DNA of 64,000 nt from Planctomycetota bacterium (lineage in GTDB: Bacteria > Planctomycetota > UBA1135 > GCA-002686595), in NCBI GenBank assembly GCA_026692665.1, contig JAPLOF010000059.1, positions 1-64,000 on the forward strand. Reading direction: 5' to 3'. The notes beneath the pieces are model-generated. The model saw only the letters and a program-made list of their open reading frames with translations, had not been told where the DNA came from and made no database searches. Position 1 is the first letter of the stretch; the number at the start of each line of letters is the position of its first letter. Position numbers and translations under genes: made by a program. Of this stretch, positions 45,292-54,143 are shown piece by piece.

Positions 45292-46836
45292 TCAGAAGCG
45301 CTTGCGCTGACTGGAGGACGGGATGCTGAGCGCCTTGCGGTACTTCGTGACCGTGCGGCGGGCGATCCGGATCTGGTCCTTCTCCTCCAGGCGCGCGGCC
45401 AGGTCCTCGTCGGACAGCGGGCTCGCCGGGTCCTCGGCGGCGACCAGCTCGGCGATCTTCTGCTTCACGGAGGCCTGGCTCGCGACCTCGCCGCTCTCCA
45501 TGGTCGTCCCGCCGGTGAAGAAGTACTTCAGCGGATAGATCCCGCGCGGCGTCTGCGCGTACTTGCCCGCGACCGCGCGCGAAACGGTCGAGATGTGCAC
45601 ACCGACCTGATCGGCGACCTCCTGCATGCGCAGCGGGCGCAGGCCCTCGACCCCGCGCTCGAGGAAGCCGCGCTGCTCCTCGAAGATCGCGTGCGCGATG
45701 AGGTCGAGGGTGGCGCGGCGCTGCTGCAGAGCGTCGAGGAACCAGCGCGCGGACTCGATGCGCTTCTTGACCCACTCGCGCACGCCGTCGCCCTTCTGCG
45801 CGGCCTTGAGCACGTCCTTGTACGCCAGGGACAGGCGCAAGTCCGGGGCCGCCTGGCGGTCGAGGCGCACCTCGTAGTCGCCGTCGACTTCCTCGACGAT
45901 GACGTCGGGGTGGATCACGTCGGCCTGGACGCCGCCGAAACCCGCGCCGGGGCTGGGCTCGAGTCGCCGCAGCATCTCGAGGGCGTCCTTGACCTCCTCG
46001 ATCGAGCGTCCCGCGTCCTTCGCGATGCGCGGGAGCTTGTTCTGCTCGACGTCGGCCAGGTGGCGCTCGACGATCACCTTGAGCAGGGGCTCGTCGCCCA
46101 TGCCCATCGCCTGGAGCTGCAGTTCCAGGCACTCGCGCAGGTCGCGCGCGCCGAGGGCCGGGTGCGAGATGGAGCGGATCTCGTCCAGCACCGCGCGCAG
46201 CTCCTCCACGGTGACCGGCGGCTCGTCGGGGCCGACGATCGGCTCCTCGCCCGGCTCGGGCTGCATGCAGTCGATCGCGATCTGCTCCAGCGGCTCCGTG
46301 ATCCAGCCGCGGTCGTCGAGGGACCACAAGAGGTACTCGGCGAGCCGCCGTTCGCGTTCGGTGAGGTCGAGGATCGCCAGCTCGTCGACGAGCACCTCGG
46401 CCAACGTCTTCTCGACGTCGGGCGTGTTCGCCATCGCCTCCATCTTCCGGTCGCCGTCCTCGGCGGAGCCGGTCCGTGTGCGCCGCGAGCCGTCGTCGAG
46501 GTCGCGTTCGTAGCGCTCGAACTCCTCGCGCATCGTGGCCACGCCGCGGTCCTCGGCGACCTCGTTCGTGGGCGGCGGCGCTTCGGGATTGTCGTCGTCG
46601 GGCGCCCCGCCCTCGGAAGAACCGGGTTCGGCCATCTCGAGGAACGGGTTCTCGACGAGCTCCTGCTGGATACGGTCCTCCAGATCCAGCGAGGAGAGCT
46701 GGAGGATCTGCATGGCCTGGATCATCTGCGGCGACTGCTGGAGTCGCTGATCCATCCGCGCGCTTTGGCTGAGTCCGAGTCTCACGGGTGCTGGTGCTCG
46801 ACGGGGAGCCGGGTGCGTCGTCCCGGCCGAATGCAT
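45292..46836 (-). CDS. rpoN: RNA polymerase sigma-54 factor
   Basis: The 514-residue protein has region I (about 28-70, Gln/Leu-rich), an acidic region II (about 75-150), the core-binding region, and near the C-terminus the RpoN box ARRTVTKYRKAL, which reads the -24 promoter element. Sigma-54 directs transcription that needs AAA+ activators; one such activator is encoded about 2.3 kb away at 49099. The first 27 residues are Pro/Arg-rich and may not belong; a later Met at residue 28 is an alternative start. Length matches the family. Confidence 0.96.
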   Translation of the reverse strand: MHSAGTTHPAPRRAPAPVRLGLSQSARMDQRLQQSPQMIQAMQILQLSSLDLEDRIQQELVENPFLEMAEPGSSEGGAPDDDNPEAPPPTNEVAEDRGVATMREEFERYERDLDDGSRRTRTGSAEDGDRKMEAMANTPDVEKTLAEVLVDELAILDLTERERRLAEYLLWSLDDRGWITEPLEQIAIDCMQPEPGEEPIVGPDEPPVTVEELRAVLDEIRSISHPALGARDLRECLELQLQAMGMGDEPLLKVIVERHLADVEQNKLPRIAKDAGRSIEEVKDALEMLRRLEPSPGAGFGGVQADVIHPDVIVEEVDGDYEVRLDRQAAPDLRLSLAYKDVLKAAQKGDGVREWVKKRIESARWFLDALQQRRATLDLIAHAIFEEQRGFLERGVEGLRPLRMQEVADQVGVHISTVSRAVAGKYAQTPRGIYPLKYFFTGGTTMESGEVASQASVKQKIAELVAAEDPASPLSDEDLAARLEEKDQIRIARRTVTKYRKALSIPSSSQRKRF

Positions 46837-46903
46837 GCTAACCGCGCGACCTCGATCCCCCTACGGGCGATCGGGGTCCGTGATCCCGGCGCGAAAATGG
46901 CGG

Positions 46904-48421
46904 TCAGAGCGCGCCGACGGTGAAGGTGAGCGCCAAGCCATCGTCGAAGACGACCGCCGGGGGATCGCCGGCCGCGGTCCGTCCCGATCCGGTCACGCGG
47001 GTCCTGCGGGGCAGTTGCAGGCGGCCCATCTGCGCCGATTCGCGCGTGGCGACGGCGACCTCGGGGGTCGTCGTGCGCCAGGCCTCGAGGGCCAGGGACG
47101 TGCCCACGAACGAGATCTCGGCCGAGAGCCCGTCGAAGGATCGCTCGACGCGCGGCGACGGCATCCAGATCTGGGGCGCGACCTCGAGCCCGTAGTCGGT
47201 CAAGTAGGGCCGCTCCGCGCCCGCGGTGAAGCGCGCGGTGCGTCCCATCGACACGGGGAACGACGCGCGCAGGGTGCCGCAGGCGAGGTTCGCGCGCTGG
47301 GTGGTCGCGCGCGCTTCCTCGAGCACGCGCACGAGTCCGCGCGCCGATTCGATGCGCGCCGTATCCGAACGCGGGATCGCGAGCAGCGAGCGGCTCCACA
47401 CGAGGGTGGCGCGCCCGCCGCGTCCCTCGGAGGCCGCGCGATCGGCCTCGAGCAGCGTCGCGAGCGTGGCCGGCGTGAGCACGGCGCCCCCCGCCTCGGG
47501 CTCGCCACCCGGCGACACGAACGCGAGGCCCGGCTCCACGGGGACCAGCGGGCGCGGCGCGAGGCTCGTGAACGCGAGATCGAGGAGCACCCAGCCGTCG
47601 TTCGACGGGGCCGCATCGGGGCGGGCGGTCGCGCGCACCGAGAGCAGGCTCTCGCCGGCCAGATGCGCCGCGTCCGTCAGCCGGACCTCGAGCGCGCCGC
47701 CGCTCTCCATCGCGCCCGAGAAGACGATCTGCGCGCTGTCGACGCGCGGCTGCTCGAAGACACCCATGTCGGGCGTCTCGGGATCGAAGTTCTCGACGGC
47801 CCCGATCGCCGCGCTGTCGAACACGCCCTCGAGGAAGACGCGCGATCCGCCCGCGACGCGCGTGGCGCGCAGGTGCAGCCCGGTCCCCGAGATCGCGCTC
47901 CCGATGCGCGGTTCCGCCTGGCCCGCGTCCTGCGCGACCTGCACGTCGAAGCCGGCGACGAAGGGTCGCGAGGCGCGGGAGCCCAGGAACACTTCCGAGC
48001 CCGCCGTCACACGCCGGCGCCATTTCGTCTCCGGCGCGCCCGCGGTCCGCAGCGTGACCTCGAGATCGATCTCGAACGCGGCCGTCTGCCGGTCCAGGTC
48101 GGCGACGAGCGCGCGCGCCACCTCGATCGCGGCCGCGTCGCCGCGCGCGAGGAGCAGGCCCGCCTGCGGACGCGTCTCCAGCTTGAATCCGCGCTGCCGC
48201 ATGGTCTCGTCCAGCATCTGCTGGAAGATCGCCGGGGGGATCGCGGGCTCCGGGATCTCGAGCGCCGCGGGCCGGAAGGCCCCGTCCAGGTCGAGGTGGG
48301 CCGCGTCCAGGAGGACGGCCTCCATCGGCGCGGGTCCGGGGGAGCGGCTGGCGCGGGGGAAGGCGATCAGCGTCCATTCGGGCGCTGCCGCCAGGGTGGT
48401 GGCGAAGAGGATGGAGAGCAT
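46904..48421 (-). CDS. Secreted protein with a secretin-N-like domain, function unknown
   Basis: This 505-residue protein begins with a signal peptide (MLSILFATTLAAA, residues 1-15). Near residues 75-115 is a stretch (GFKLETRPQAG to VADLDRQ) like the short N domains of secretins, which line the channel of type II secretion. No secretin pore domain follows. The rest is beta-rich with no recognised family. It could be a pilotin-like or channel-associated periplasmic protein. It is transcribed in the same direction as rpoN, 67 bp upstream of it, and diverges from the GGDEF protein gene. Function not assigned. Confidence 0.6.
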   Translation of the reverse strand: MLSILFATTLAAAPEWTLIAFPRASRSPGPAPMEAVLLDAAHLDLDGAFRPAALEIPEPAIPPAIFQQMLDETMRQRGFKLETRPQAGLLLARGDAAAIEVARALVADLDRQTAAFEIDLEVTLRTAGAPETKWRRRVTAGSEVFLGSRASRPFVAGFDVQVAQDAGQAEPRIGSAISGTGLHLRATRVAGGSRVFLEGVFDSAAIGAVENFDPETPDMGVFEQPRVDSAQIVFSGAMESGGALEVRLTDAAHLAGESLLSVRATARPDAAPSNDGWVLLDLAFTSLAPRPLVPVEPGLAFVSPGGEPEAGGAVLTPATLATLLEADRAASEGRGGRATLVWSRSLLAIPRSDTARIESARGLVRVLEEARATTQRANLACGTLRASFPVSMGRTARFTAGAERPYLTDYGLEVAPQIWMPSPRVERSFDGLSAEISFVGTSLALEAWRTTTPEVAVATRESAQMGRLQLPRRTRVTGSGRTAAGDPPAVVFDDGLALTFTVGAL

Positions 48422-48563
48422 GTACGGGCGGGGGTCTCCGCCGGCCGAAGGATAGTGACTCGCGACCCCGGCGACTACGCACCGGGAGTGACCTGCGGCG
48501 CGCGCCGCGCTACAACCGCGCCGCGCGGTCCCTCCCGCGACGACGAAATCGAAGCAGCAATCG

Positions 48564-49085
48564 ATGGAAACCTCGACCCGACCCGCGGACGGCCGCCGAC
48601 TCTTCTCCGTGGCCCAGATCCAGCACGTCCTCCGCACGGAGTTCGGGCGCAGCCAGCGCTACAAGTACCCGCTCGCGGTCCTCGTCGTCGCGGTCGATCA
48701 GTTGGGTGCCATCCGCGACCGGCGCGGCTACGAGTCCAAGGAAGCCGTCGTCGAGGGCGTCGTGAAGCTGCTCTTCGAGTCCACGCGCTCGAGCGACTTC
48801 CTCGGGCGCACTCCCGACGACCGCCTGATGGCCGTCGTGCCGCACACCGACGAGGCCGGCGCGCGCACGTTGGCGGAACGTCTGCTCGCGGGCGCGCGCG
48901 CCCTCGCGGTCGGCGATGCCGCCGGCGAGCGCTTCACGCTCTCGATCGGCGCGACGAGCACGCGGGATGGAGAACCGCTCTTCCCCGACGTCCTGTTGAC
49001 CGCCGCGGAAGCCGCGCAGGCCGACGCCGTGTCCGCCGGCGGTGATCGCTTCGTCGCGGTCCCGCCGATCCCCCGCGCACCTTGA
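48564..49085 (+). CDS. Degenerate GGDEF-domain protein
   Basis: The 173-residue single domain has the GGDEF fold: an N-terminal FGRSQRYKYPLAVLVVAVD stretch matching diguanylate cyclases, and a late SIGATS strand. The active-site loop reads GRTPDDRLMAVVP instead of GG(D/E)EF, so it cannot be a normal cyclase. It may bind a nucleotide or act as a protein-protein module. Its stop is 13 bp before the sigma-54 response regulator gene, so the two are probably co-transcribed and may act together. The ATG at 48564 gives the correct domain start. Confidence 0.8.
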   Translation: METSTRPADGRRLFSVAQIQHVLRTEFGRSQRYKYPLAVLVVAVDQLGAIRDRRGYESKEAVVEGVVKLLFESTRSSDFLGRTPDDRLMAVVPHTDEAGARTLAERLLAGARALAVGDAAGERFTLSIGATSTRDGEPLFPDVLLTAAEAAQADAVSAGGDRFVAVPPIPRAP

Positions 49086-49098
49086 ATCGATCCAGCGC

Positions 49099-50484
49099 AT
49101 GAGAATCCTGCTCGCCGAGGACGAGGTCACGATCGCGGTGACGCTCGGTGACGCGCTCGAGGCTGCGGGGCACGAAGTCGTCCACGTCGCCGACACGCAG
49201 AGCGCGCTGAAGGTCCTGGAGAACGGACGCGTGGAGTGCGTGATCACCGACATCCGCATGCCCGGTGCCGGTGGCATGAGCGTGCTGGCGCGCGCGAAGG
49301 AACTAGATCCGCGCCGCCCGGTCGTCCTGACGACGGGCTACGCGACGATCGACCAGGCGGTCGAGGCGATGCGGCTGGGCGCCGCGAATTACGTGCAGAA
49401 GCCGTTCCGCAACGAGGCGATCGTCGCGATGGTCGGGACGTTCGCGCGCGTCGCGTCGCTCGAGGCCGAGAACGACGGTCTGCGCCGGCAGCTCGCCGCG
49501 CAACAGGGTCCGGAGGGCGTGGTCGGCGCGTCCCCGGCGATGCAGGCCGTGTTCCAGCGCCTGCGCACCGTCGCGCCGACCGACGCGACCGTCCTCGTGC
49601 AGGGCGAAAGCGGCACGGGCAAGGAGCGCATCGCGCGCGCGATCCACCAGCTCTCGCCGCGCAGCCAAGGCCCGTTCGTCGCCATCTCGTGCGCGGCGCT
49701 CCCCGAGACTCTGCTCGAGAGCGAGCTGTTCGGCCACGAGCGCGGCGCCTTCACCGACGCGCGCAAGGAGCGCCGCGGCCGGTTCGAGATGGCCAACGGC
49801 GGCACGTTCTTCCTCGACGACATCGACGACATGCCGCTCGCGCTGCAGGTGAAGCTCCTGCGCGTCCTGCAGGAGCGCGAGATCGAACGCCTGGGCGCGG
49901 AAGCGCCCGTGGAGGTCGACATCCGCGTGGTCGCGGCCACGAAGGTGCCGCTGCGCGCGCGCGTGGCGGAGGGGAAGTTCCGCGAGGACCTCTTCTACCG
50001 GCTCGACGTCGTGCGCCTCGTGTTGCCGCCGCTGCGCGAGCGCGCCGGTGACGTGCCGCTGCTCGCGCGGCACTTCCTCGACCGACAGAAGAAGGGGCGT
50101 GAGCTCACGATCCCGCGCAGCGCCATGGCCGCGCTCGAGAAGTACCCCTGGCCCGGGAACGTCCGCGAGATCGAGAACGCCGTGCTGCGCGCTGTTTCCC
50201 TGGCGGGGGAGCGCAACGAGCTCGCGCTCGAGGATCTGCTGCCCGACGATCCGCGCTGGAAGAGCCTGGCCGAGACGGCCGCGCGCGAAGTGGACCAGGG
50301 CGTCCGCCCGCTGCGCGAGGTGTTGCACGAGAAGGAGCGCGAGATGATCGAGAAGGCGCTCGCGGCCACCGGCGGCGCGCGCATGAAGGCCGCCGAGATG
50401 CTCGGGATCTCGCGCAAGGTCCTGTGGGAGAAGATCAAGGAGCACGGCCTCGGCGAGGCGGACGAGGCCGAAGGCGCGAGCTGA
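49099..50484 (+). CDS. Sigma-54-dependent response regulator (NtrC family)
   Basis: The 461-residue protein has a receiver domain (residues 1-120, phosphorylatable Asp51 in TDIRMP, Lys near 101), an AAA+ domain with Walker A GESGTGKE (about 169-176), the sigma-54 loop GAFTDA (about 216-221, consensus GAFTGA), and Walker B FLDDIDDM in place of LDEIGDM, then a Fis-type HTH (about 420-455). It activates sigma-54 promoters when phosphorylated. ATG 49099 follows the GGDEF gene by 13 bp. No sensor kinase gene lies beside it; rpoN lies about 2.3 kb upstream on the other strand. Confidence 0.93.
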   Translation: MRILLAEDEVTIAVTLGDALEAAGHEVVHVADTQSALKVLENGRVECVITDIRMPGAGGMSVLARAKELDPRRPVVLTTGYATIDQAVEAMRLGAANYVQKPFRNEAIVAMVGTFARVASLEAENDGLRRQLAAQQGPEGVVGASPAMQAVFQRLRTVAPTDATVLVQGESGTGKERIARAIHQLSPRSQGPFVAISCAALPETLLESELFGHERGAFTDARKERRGRFEMANGGTFFLDDIDDMPLALQVKLLRVLQEREIERLGAEAPVEVDIRVVAATKVPLRARVAEGKFREDLFYRLDVVRLVLPPLRERAGDVPLLARHFLDRQKKGRELTIPRSAMAALEKYPWPGNVREIENAVLRAVSLAGERNELALEDLLPDDPRWKSLAETAAREVDQGVRPLREVLHEKEREMIEKALAATGGARMKAAEMLGISRKVLWEKIKEHGLGEADEAEGAS

Positions 50485-50593
50485 AGGAACGGACTTGGGC
50501 CTGGCCGGATATCCTGCGCGCCGTGAAACGGATCGACATTGCCGGATGCTGGCTGGGACGGGACCGCGCGGATCGCGGGCCGCGGCCGACGCG

Positions 50594-51397
50594 ATGACGC
50601 CCCCGTCCGCGATTCGCCTCGAGCTGCCGGAAGTCGACTGCGCGCTGCCCGTCGTCGTGATCGCGGACCTGCACCTCGACCTGGCCGACGAGCGCGGCGG
50701 CCGCGAGTTCGCCCTGTGGCTCGCGAAGCTGCGAGCGGTCGGCACGCTGGCGATCCTGGGCGACCTCTTCGACGCCTGGGTCGGTCCGGCGCAGGAACGC
50801 ATGCCCGGCGCTCTGGAAGTCCTCGACGCCTTGAAGCGCGTTGCGCAGTCGGGCACGCAGCTCCTCGTCGTGCACGGCAACCGCGACTTCCTGCTCGACG
50901 CGTCGTTCGAGGAACGCACAGGAGCACGAGTCCTGCGCGATGGATTCACGACGCGGCTCGCCGACGGCTCGCGCGCCGCGTTCGTGCACGGCGACACGCT
51001 GTGCACGAAGGACGTCGGCTATCTGCGCCTGCGGCGCGTCGTGCGCTCGAAGCCCGTCACGTGGCTCGCGCCGCGCCTGCCGCTCTTCGTGGGGCTCTCG
51101 ATCGCCCGACGCCTGCGGCGCGCGTCGGTGAACGCCGTGGCGCAGAAGCCCAGCGAGGAGAAGTCGGTCCAACGCGCCGCCGCCGAGGCGCTCTCCGCGG
51201 AGACGGGCGCGGAGCTGCTCGTCTGCGGTCACGTCCACGCCTTCCGCGACGAACCGCTTTCCGGCGGCGCGCGCTGGATCGTGCTCGACGCCTTCGGGGG
51301 CCAGCGCGACGCGCTGACCCTCTCCGAGAGGGCCGTGGTGGCGCTCGCCACGCGCGACCTCGCGGGCCGCGATTGCGCGGACCTCGCCGTGCCGTAG
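50594..51397 (+). CDS. lpxH: UDP-2,3-diacylglucosamine pyrophosphatase-like metallophosphoesterase
   Basis: The 267-residue protein has LpxH-type metal motifs: ADLHLD (residues 24-29), LGDLFDAW (near 56), GNRDFLL (near 95), HGDTLCT and GHVH (near 213). It cleaves UDP-diacylglucosamine to lipid X in lipid A synthesis, on the inner face of the membrane. Length is a little over the usual 240. Start ATG 50594. It precedes cmk by 15 bp and plsC follows, an envelope-lipid gene set, so co-transcription is likely. Confidence 0.9.
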   Translation: MTPPSAIRLELPEVDCALPVVVIADLHLDLADERGGREFALWLAKLRAVGTLAILGDLFDAWVGPAQERMPGALEVLDALKRVAQSGTQLLVVHGNRDFLLDASFEERTGARVLRDGFTTRLADGSRAAFVHGDTLCTKDVGYLRLRRVVRSKPVTWLAPRLPLFVGLSIARRLRRASVNAVAQKPSEEKSVQRAAAEALSAETGAELLVCGHVHAFRDEPLSGGARWIVLDAFGGQRDALTLSERAVVALATRDLAGRDCADLAVP

Positions 51398-51412
51398 AAT
51401 CCAGGGATCGGC

Positions 51413-52063
51413 ATGATCCTCGCCATCGACGGGCCCGCGGGCGCGGGCAAGAGCACGGTCGCCCGGGAGCTCGCGAAGCACCTCGGCCTCACGTTCCTCG
51501 ACACCGGGGCCATGTACCGCGCCGTGACGTGGGCCGTGGTCGAGCGGCGCGTCGATCCCCACGACGAGGCGGCCTGCGCCGCCGTGGCTCGCTCGCTGCG
51601 GCTCGACTTCGACGCCGAGGGCCAGATCCGCGTGGACGGCCGTCCCGGCGAGCCGGCCATCCGCTCCGAAGCCGTGACCGCCGCCGTCAGCCACGTCTCC
51701 GCGCATCCGGCGGTGCGCCGCGTGATCGTGCCGATGCAGCGCGAGGAGGCGCGCCGCCGCGGCGGCGTCGTGGCCGAGGGCCGCGACGTCGGCTCGGTCG
51801 TGTTCCCGGCCGCCGACTTCAAGTTCTACCTCGACGCGTCGCCCGAAGTGCGCGCCGAACGTCGCGCCAAGGAGGTCGGCCGGCCCGATCTCTACGGCGA
51901 GTTCCTGCTCGCGATGCGCGAGCGCGACCGGCTCGACATGACGCGCGCCGATTCGCCGCTCGTGCGCGCCGAGGACGCGATCCTCGTCGAAGCCGACCAC
52001 CTGGACGCGGCTGGAGTGGTCAAGGTCATGCTCGGGCGCGTGAAGGCCCGGGCACGGGCCTAG
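51413..52063 (+). CDS. cmk: Cytidylate kinase
   Basis: The 216-residue kinase phosphorylates CMP and dCMP. Motifs: P-loop GPAGAGKST (residues 7-15), DTGAMYRAVT (CMP site), GRDVGSVVFP and the LID stretch RAERRAKE. Length is typical. It is placed between lpxH and plsC, 15 bp after lpxH. After its stop, GAGCAC (52063-52068) can pair with GTGCTC (52081-52086), a weak hairpin before plsC. Confidence 0.95.
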   Translation: MILAIDGPAGAGKSTVARELAKHLGLTFLDTGAMYRAVTWAVVERRVDPHDEAACAAVARSLRLDFDAEGQIRVDGRPGEPAIRSEAVTAAVSHVSAHPAVRRVIVPMQREEARRRGGVVAEGRDVGSVVFPAADFKFYLDASPEVRAERRAKEVGRPDLYGEFLLAMRERDRLDMTRADSPLVRAEDAILVEADHLDAAGVVKVMLGRVKARARA

Positions 52064-52143
52064 AGCACGAGCGCCAGCGAGTGCTCCACGAGCAACGCGC
52101 GCGACTGTCCGACTGCTTCTGCGCACGCATCCCTCCGCTCCCC

Positions 52144-52893
52144 GTGACCGACACACCCAAGTCCTCGCACGCGCGCGACCCCGCCCGTCCCGACGCGCGC
52201 CCGTCTCAAGGCGGCGCCGACGCGCCCGAACCCCTGCTGACGCGGAAGACCCTCGTCTACCGCCTCTGCAGCCTCTCGGCCTGGCTGTACTGCAAGATCT
52301 GGCACCGCCTCGAGGTGCGCGGTGTCGAACACATTCCGCGGCAGGGCGGCGCAGTCATCGCCAGCAACCACCAGTCGCACGTCGACATCCTGATCTACGG
52401 CGGCTGCGTGCCGCGCCACGTGTCCTTCGTCGCGCGCGACACGCTCGCGCACCAGAAGTGGCTCGCCTACGTGATGCGCCAGTGCGGTGCGGTGCTCATC
52501 CAACGCGGCGCGAGCGATCGCAAGGCCCTGCGTGCGATGGCGGACCACCTCGAAGCGCAGGACCTCGTGGCGATCTTCCCCGAGGGCACGCGCACCGACG
52601 ACGGATCTTTGCGCGAGTTCAAGGGCGGCGCGTTGCTCGCGGCGCGCCTCGCCAAGGTCCCGATCGTCCCGGCGGGGATCTCCGGCGCATTCCAGGCCTT
52701 CCCGCGCGGCGTCGCGTTTCCGCGCCCGCGGAAGATCCGTGTGAGCTTCGGCGCGCCGATCGACAGCGCGCTGCCCGACGCGCAGGAGCGGCTGGTCGCG
52801 GCGGTGTCCGCGCTGGCGAACGCCGCGCCGTACCGCCCCCCGCCCGTGGATCTCGAGCGCGCTCCCGCCGCGGAAGCCGCGCGGGAAGGTTGA
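52144..52893 (+). CDS. plsC: 1-acyl-sn-glycerol-3-phosphate acyltransferase
   Basis: The 249-residue protein has the acyltransferase motifs NHQSHVD (HX4D, residues 74-80) and FPEGTRTDDG (near 145), plus a short hydrophobic N-terminal segment (about 38-55). It adds the second acyl chain in phosphatidic acid synthesis at the inner membrane. The GTG at 52144 was chosen because it precedes the homologous region; an upstream GTG at 52081 lies in a hairpin. It sits after cmk as in the common cmk-plsC-rpsA order, but rpsA is 2.8 kb further on here. Confidence 0.88.
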   Translation: MTDTPKSSHARDPARPDARPSQGGADAPEPLLTRKTLVYRLCSLSAWLYCKIWHRLEVRGVEHIPRQGGAVIASNHQSHVDILIYGGCVPRHVSFVARDTLAHQKWLAYVMRQCGAVLIQRGASDRKALRAMADHLEAQDLVAIFPEGTRTDDGSLREFKGGALLAARLAKVPIVPAGISGAFQAFPRGVAFPRPRKIRVSFGAPIDSALPDAQERLVAAVSALANAAPYRPPPVDLERAPAAEAAREG

Positions 52894-53111
52894 CGCGAGC
52901 AGCGGCGGCGCAATCGTCTCCGTCGTGTCGGGTGAGGTCATTCCCGAGTCGCACCGCGGCCACAGCGCGAAGGCCGGGACATGGGGGGCCGTGTTCGGCT
53001 GCGCACTCGCGCTCGACAGCGCGGCTCGATAGACGGAGGAGGATTCTCGTGACAACCCGACCGGACTTCAGGCGCCCACGCGTAGATAGTTCACGGTTGA
53101 AATGAGCCAAT

Positions 53112-53120
53112 GGGGGGGGG
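53112..53120 (+). repeat. Poly-G tract (nine Gs) before a small secreted-protein gene
   Basis: A run of nine Gs lies 14 bp before the ATG at 53135. An ATG at 53102 and one at 53110 lie just upstream; which is in frame with the gene depends on the number of Gs. Homopolymer runs of this type can slip in replication and switch expression. Confidence 0.6.
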
Positions 53121-53134
53121 TAGCGTCCGACCGC

Positions 53135-53479
53135 ATGCAGCATACTCAACTTCTTCGCAGTGGCTTTCTCGCCCTCCTTGCGCTCGTTTCACTCACGACC
53201 TCAGCGCCGGCTTTGCCCCCGATGCAGATCACGGTCGGTTGCTTCGGCCCCTGCGTCGTGCCTGCCTGCCCAGCTACCGACTTCCACGTCTGCAACGGGG
53301 ATTCGTCGTGGACAGGGATCACGATCCACGGACCGAACCCCGGCGAGTCGGCGACGATGCGCCAAGTGAAGTCGAGCACGAACGCCGTCGGTGCGTATGG
53401 GATCCTGATCGAACCCTGTGAGGGAAAGACCTGGGGTACCGTCCTGAGGTGCGAGGATGTCTGCGGCTCCTGCGTGTAG
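53135..53479 (+). CDS. Small Cys-rich secreted protein, unknown function
   Basis: The 114-residue protein has a signal peptide (residues 1 to about 26, LLALVSLTTSAPA). The mature part of about 88 residues holds eight Cys, probably four disulfides. No family is recognised. ATG 53135 gives the signal peptide directly; ATG 53102 would add 11 residues crossing the poly-G run. It is followed 51 bp later by another small secreted-protein gene. Both lie between plsC and rpsA in an apparently variable spot. Confidence 0.55.
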   Translation: MQHTQLLRSGFLALLALVSLTTSAPALPPMQITVGCFGPCVVPACPATDFHVCNGDSSWTGITIHGPNPGESATMRQVKSSTNAVGAYGILIEPCEGKTWGTVLRCEDVCGSCV

Positions 53480-53530
53480 CCTGGTCACACTTCCGCTCCC
53501 TGCTTCCGATTCTCTTCCCGAGGAATACTC

Positions 53531-54013
53531 ATGAACCGTCTCTCGACCGCCTTGCTCGTCGTCACCTCGTTCTCCGCGGCCCTGCCCCTGGGGCTCCCCT
53601 TGTTCGCAGGCACGACTCAGGCCTCCCAATCGCAGGGCAGTCCCGGAGCCGGGCTCGGGGCTTCCCGCGTGGCGTTGGCTGATGGCATGCGCGCCGAGGC
53701 CAGCGTGCTCACGACGAAGGCGCTCTTGGATCCCGAGACGGGGACCACGGTGGTGCCGGTGTCCGTGCACATCGAGGTCCTGTTCGGCGGGGTCACCCTG
53801 TTCCAGAGTCGCCTGCTGAAGTTGCCCGCCGCGGGGACGGCCGAGCCGATCGGGATGACAGGGAACGGAATCGGCCCGTCGAGCGCGGAACCCGCGCTGG
53901 CTGGGGTGCTTCCCAATCGCAGCTACCTCATGCAGGTCCGTCCGAGGCCGGGAACGACCTGGTCCGAGGTGCGGAACGAGACCGACGTCGTCTTGAGCGT
54001 CGAAGAACGCTAG
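53531..54013 (+). CDS. Small secreted protein, unknown function
   Basis: The 160-residue protein starts with a signal peptide (about residues 1-27, ending LPLFAG or a little later), then a Ser/Gly-rich part and a beta-rich domain (about 50-158). No Cys pairs or known motif was seen. It lies 51 bp after the Cys-rich small protein gene and ends 20 bp before a 17-bp terminal inverted repeat of an element. The two small genes may be one unit. Function not assigned. Confidence 0.55.
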   Translation: MNRLSTALLVVTSFSAALPLGLPLFAGTTQASQSQGSPGAGLGASRVALADGMRAEASVLTTKALLDPETGTTVVPVSVHIEVLFGGVTLFQSRLLKLPAAGTAEPIGMTGNGIGPSSAEPALAGVLPNRSYLMQVRPRPGTTWSEVRNETDVVLSVEER

Positions 54014-54032
54014 GGACAGCACCTCACGCTCA

Positions 54033-54049
54033 GGAAACTGACCCAGTTG
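54033..54049 (+). repeat. Left terminal inverted repeat
   Basis: GGAAACTGACCCAGTTG, the exact reverse complement of 54622-54638. Confidence 0.85.
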
Positions 54050-54143
54050 GCTGGCCCTTTTCCGGTTTCCCCTTAGGGCGCTGCGGGGTCCGGGCGGTCT
54101 TCTCTGTGCCGAGGCGTGAGGCTCGCTCGAGAAGGAACACCGC

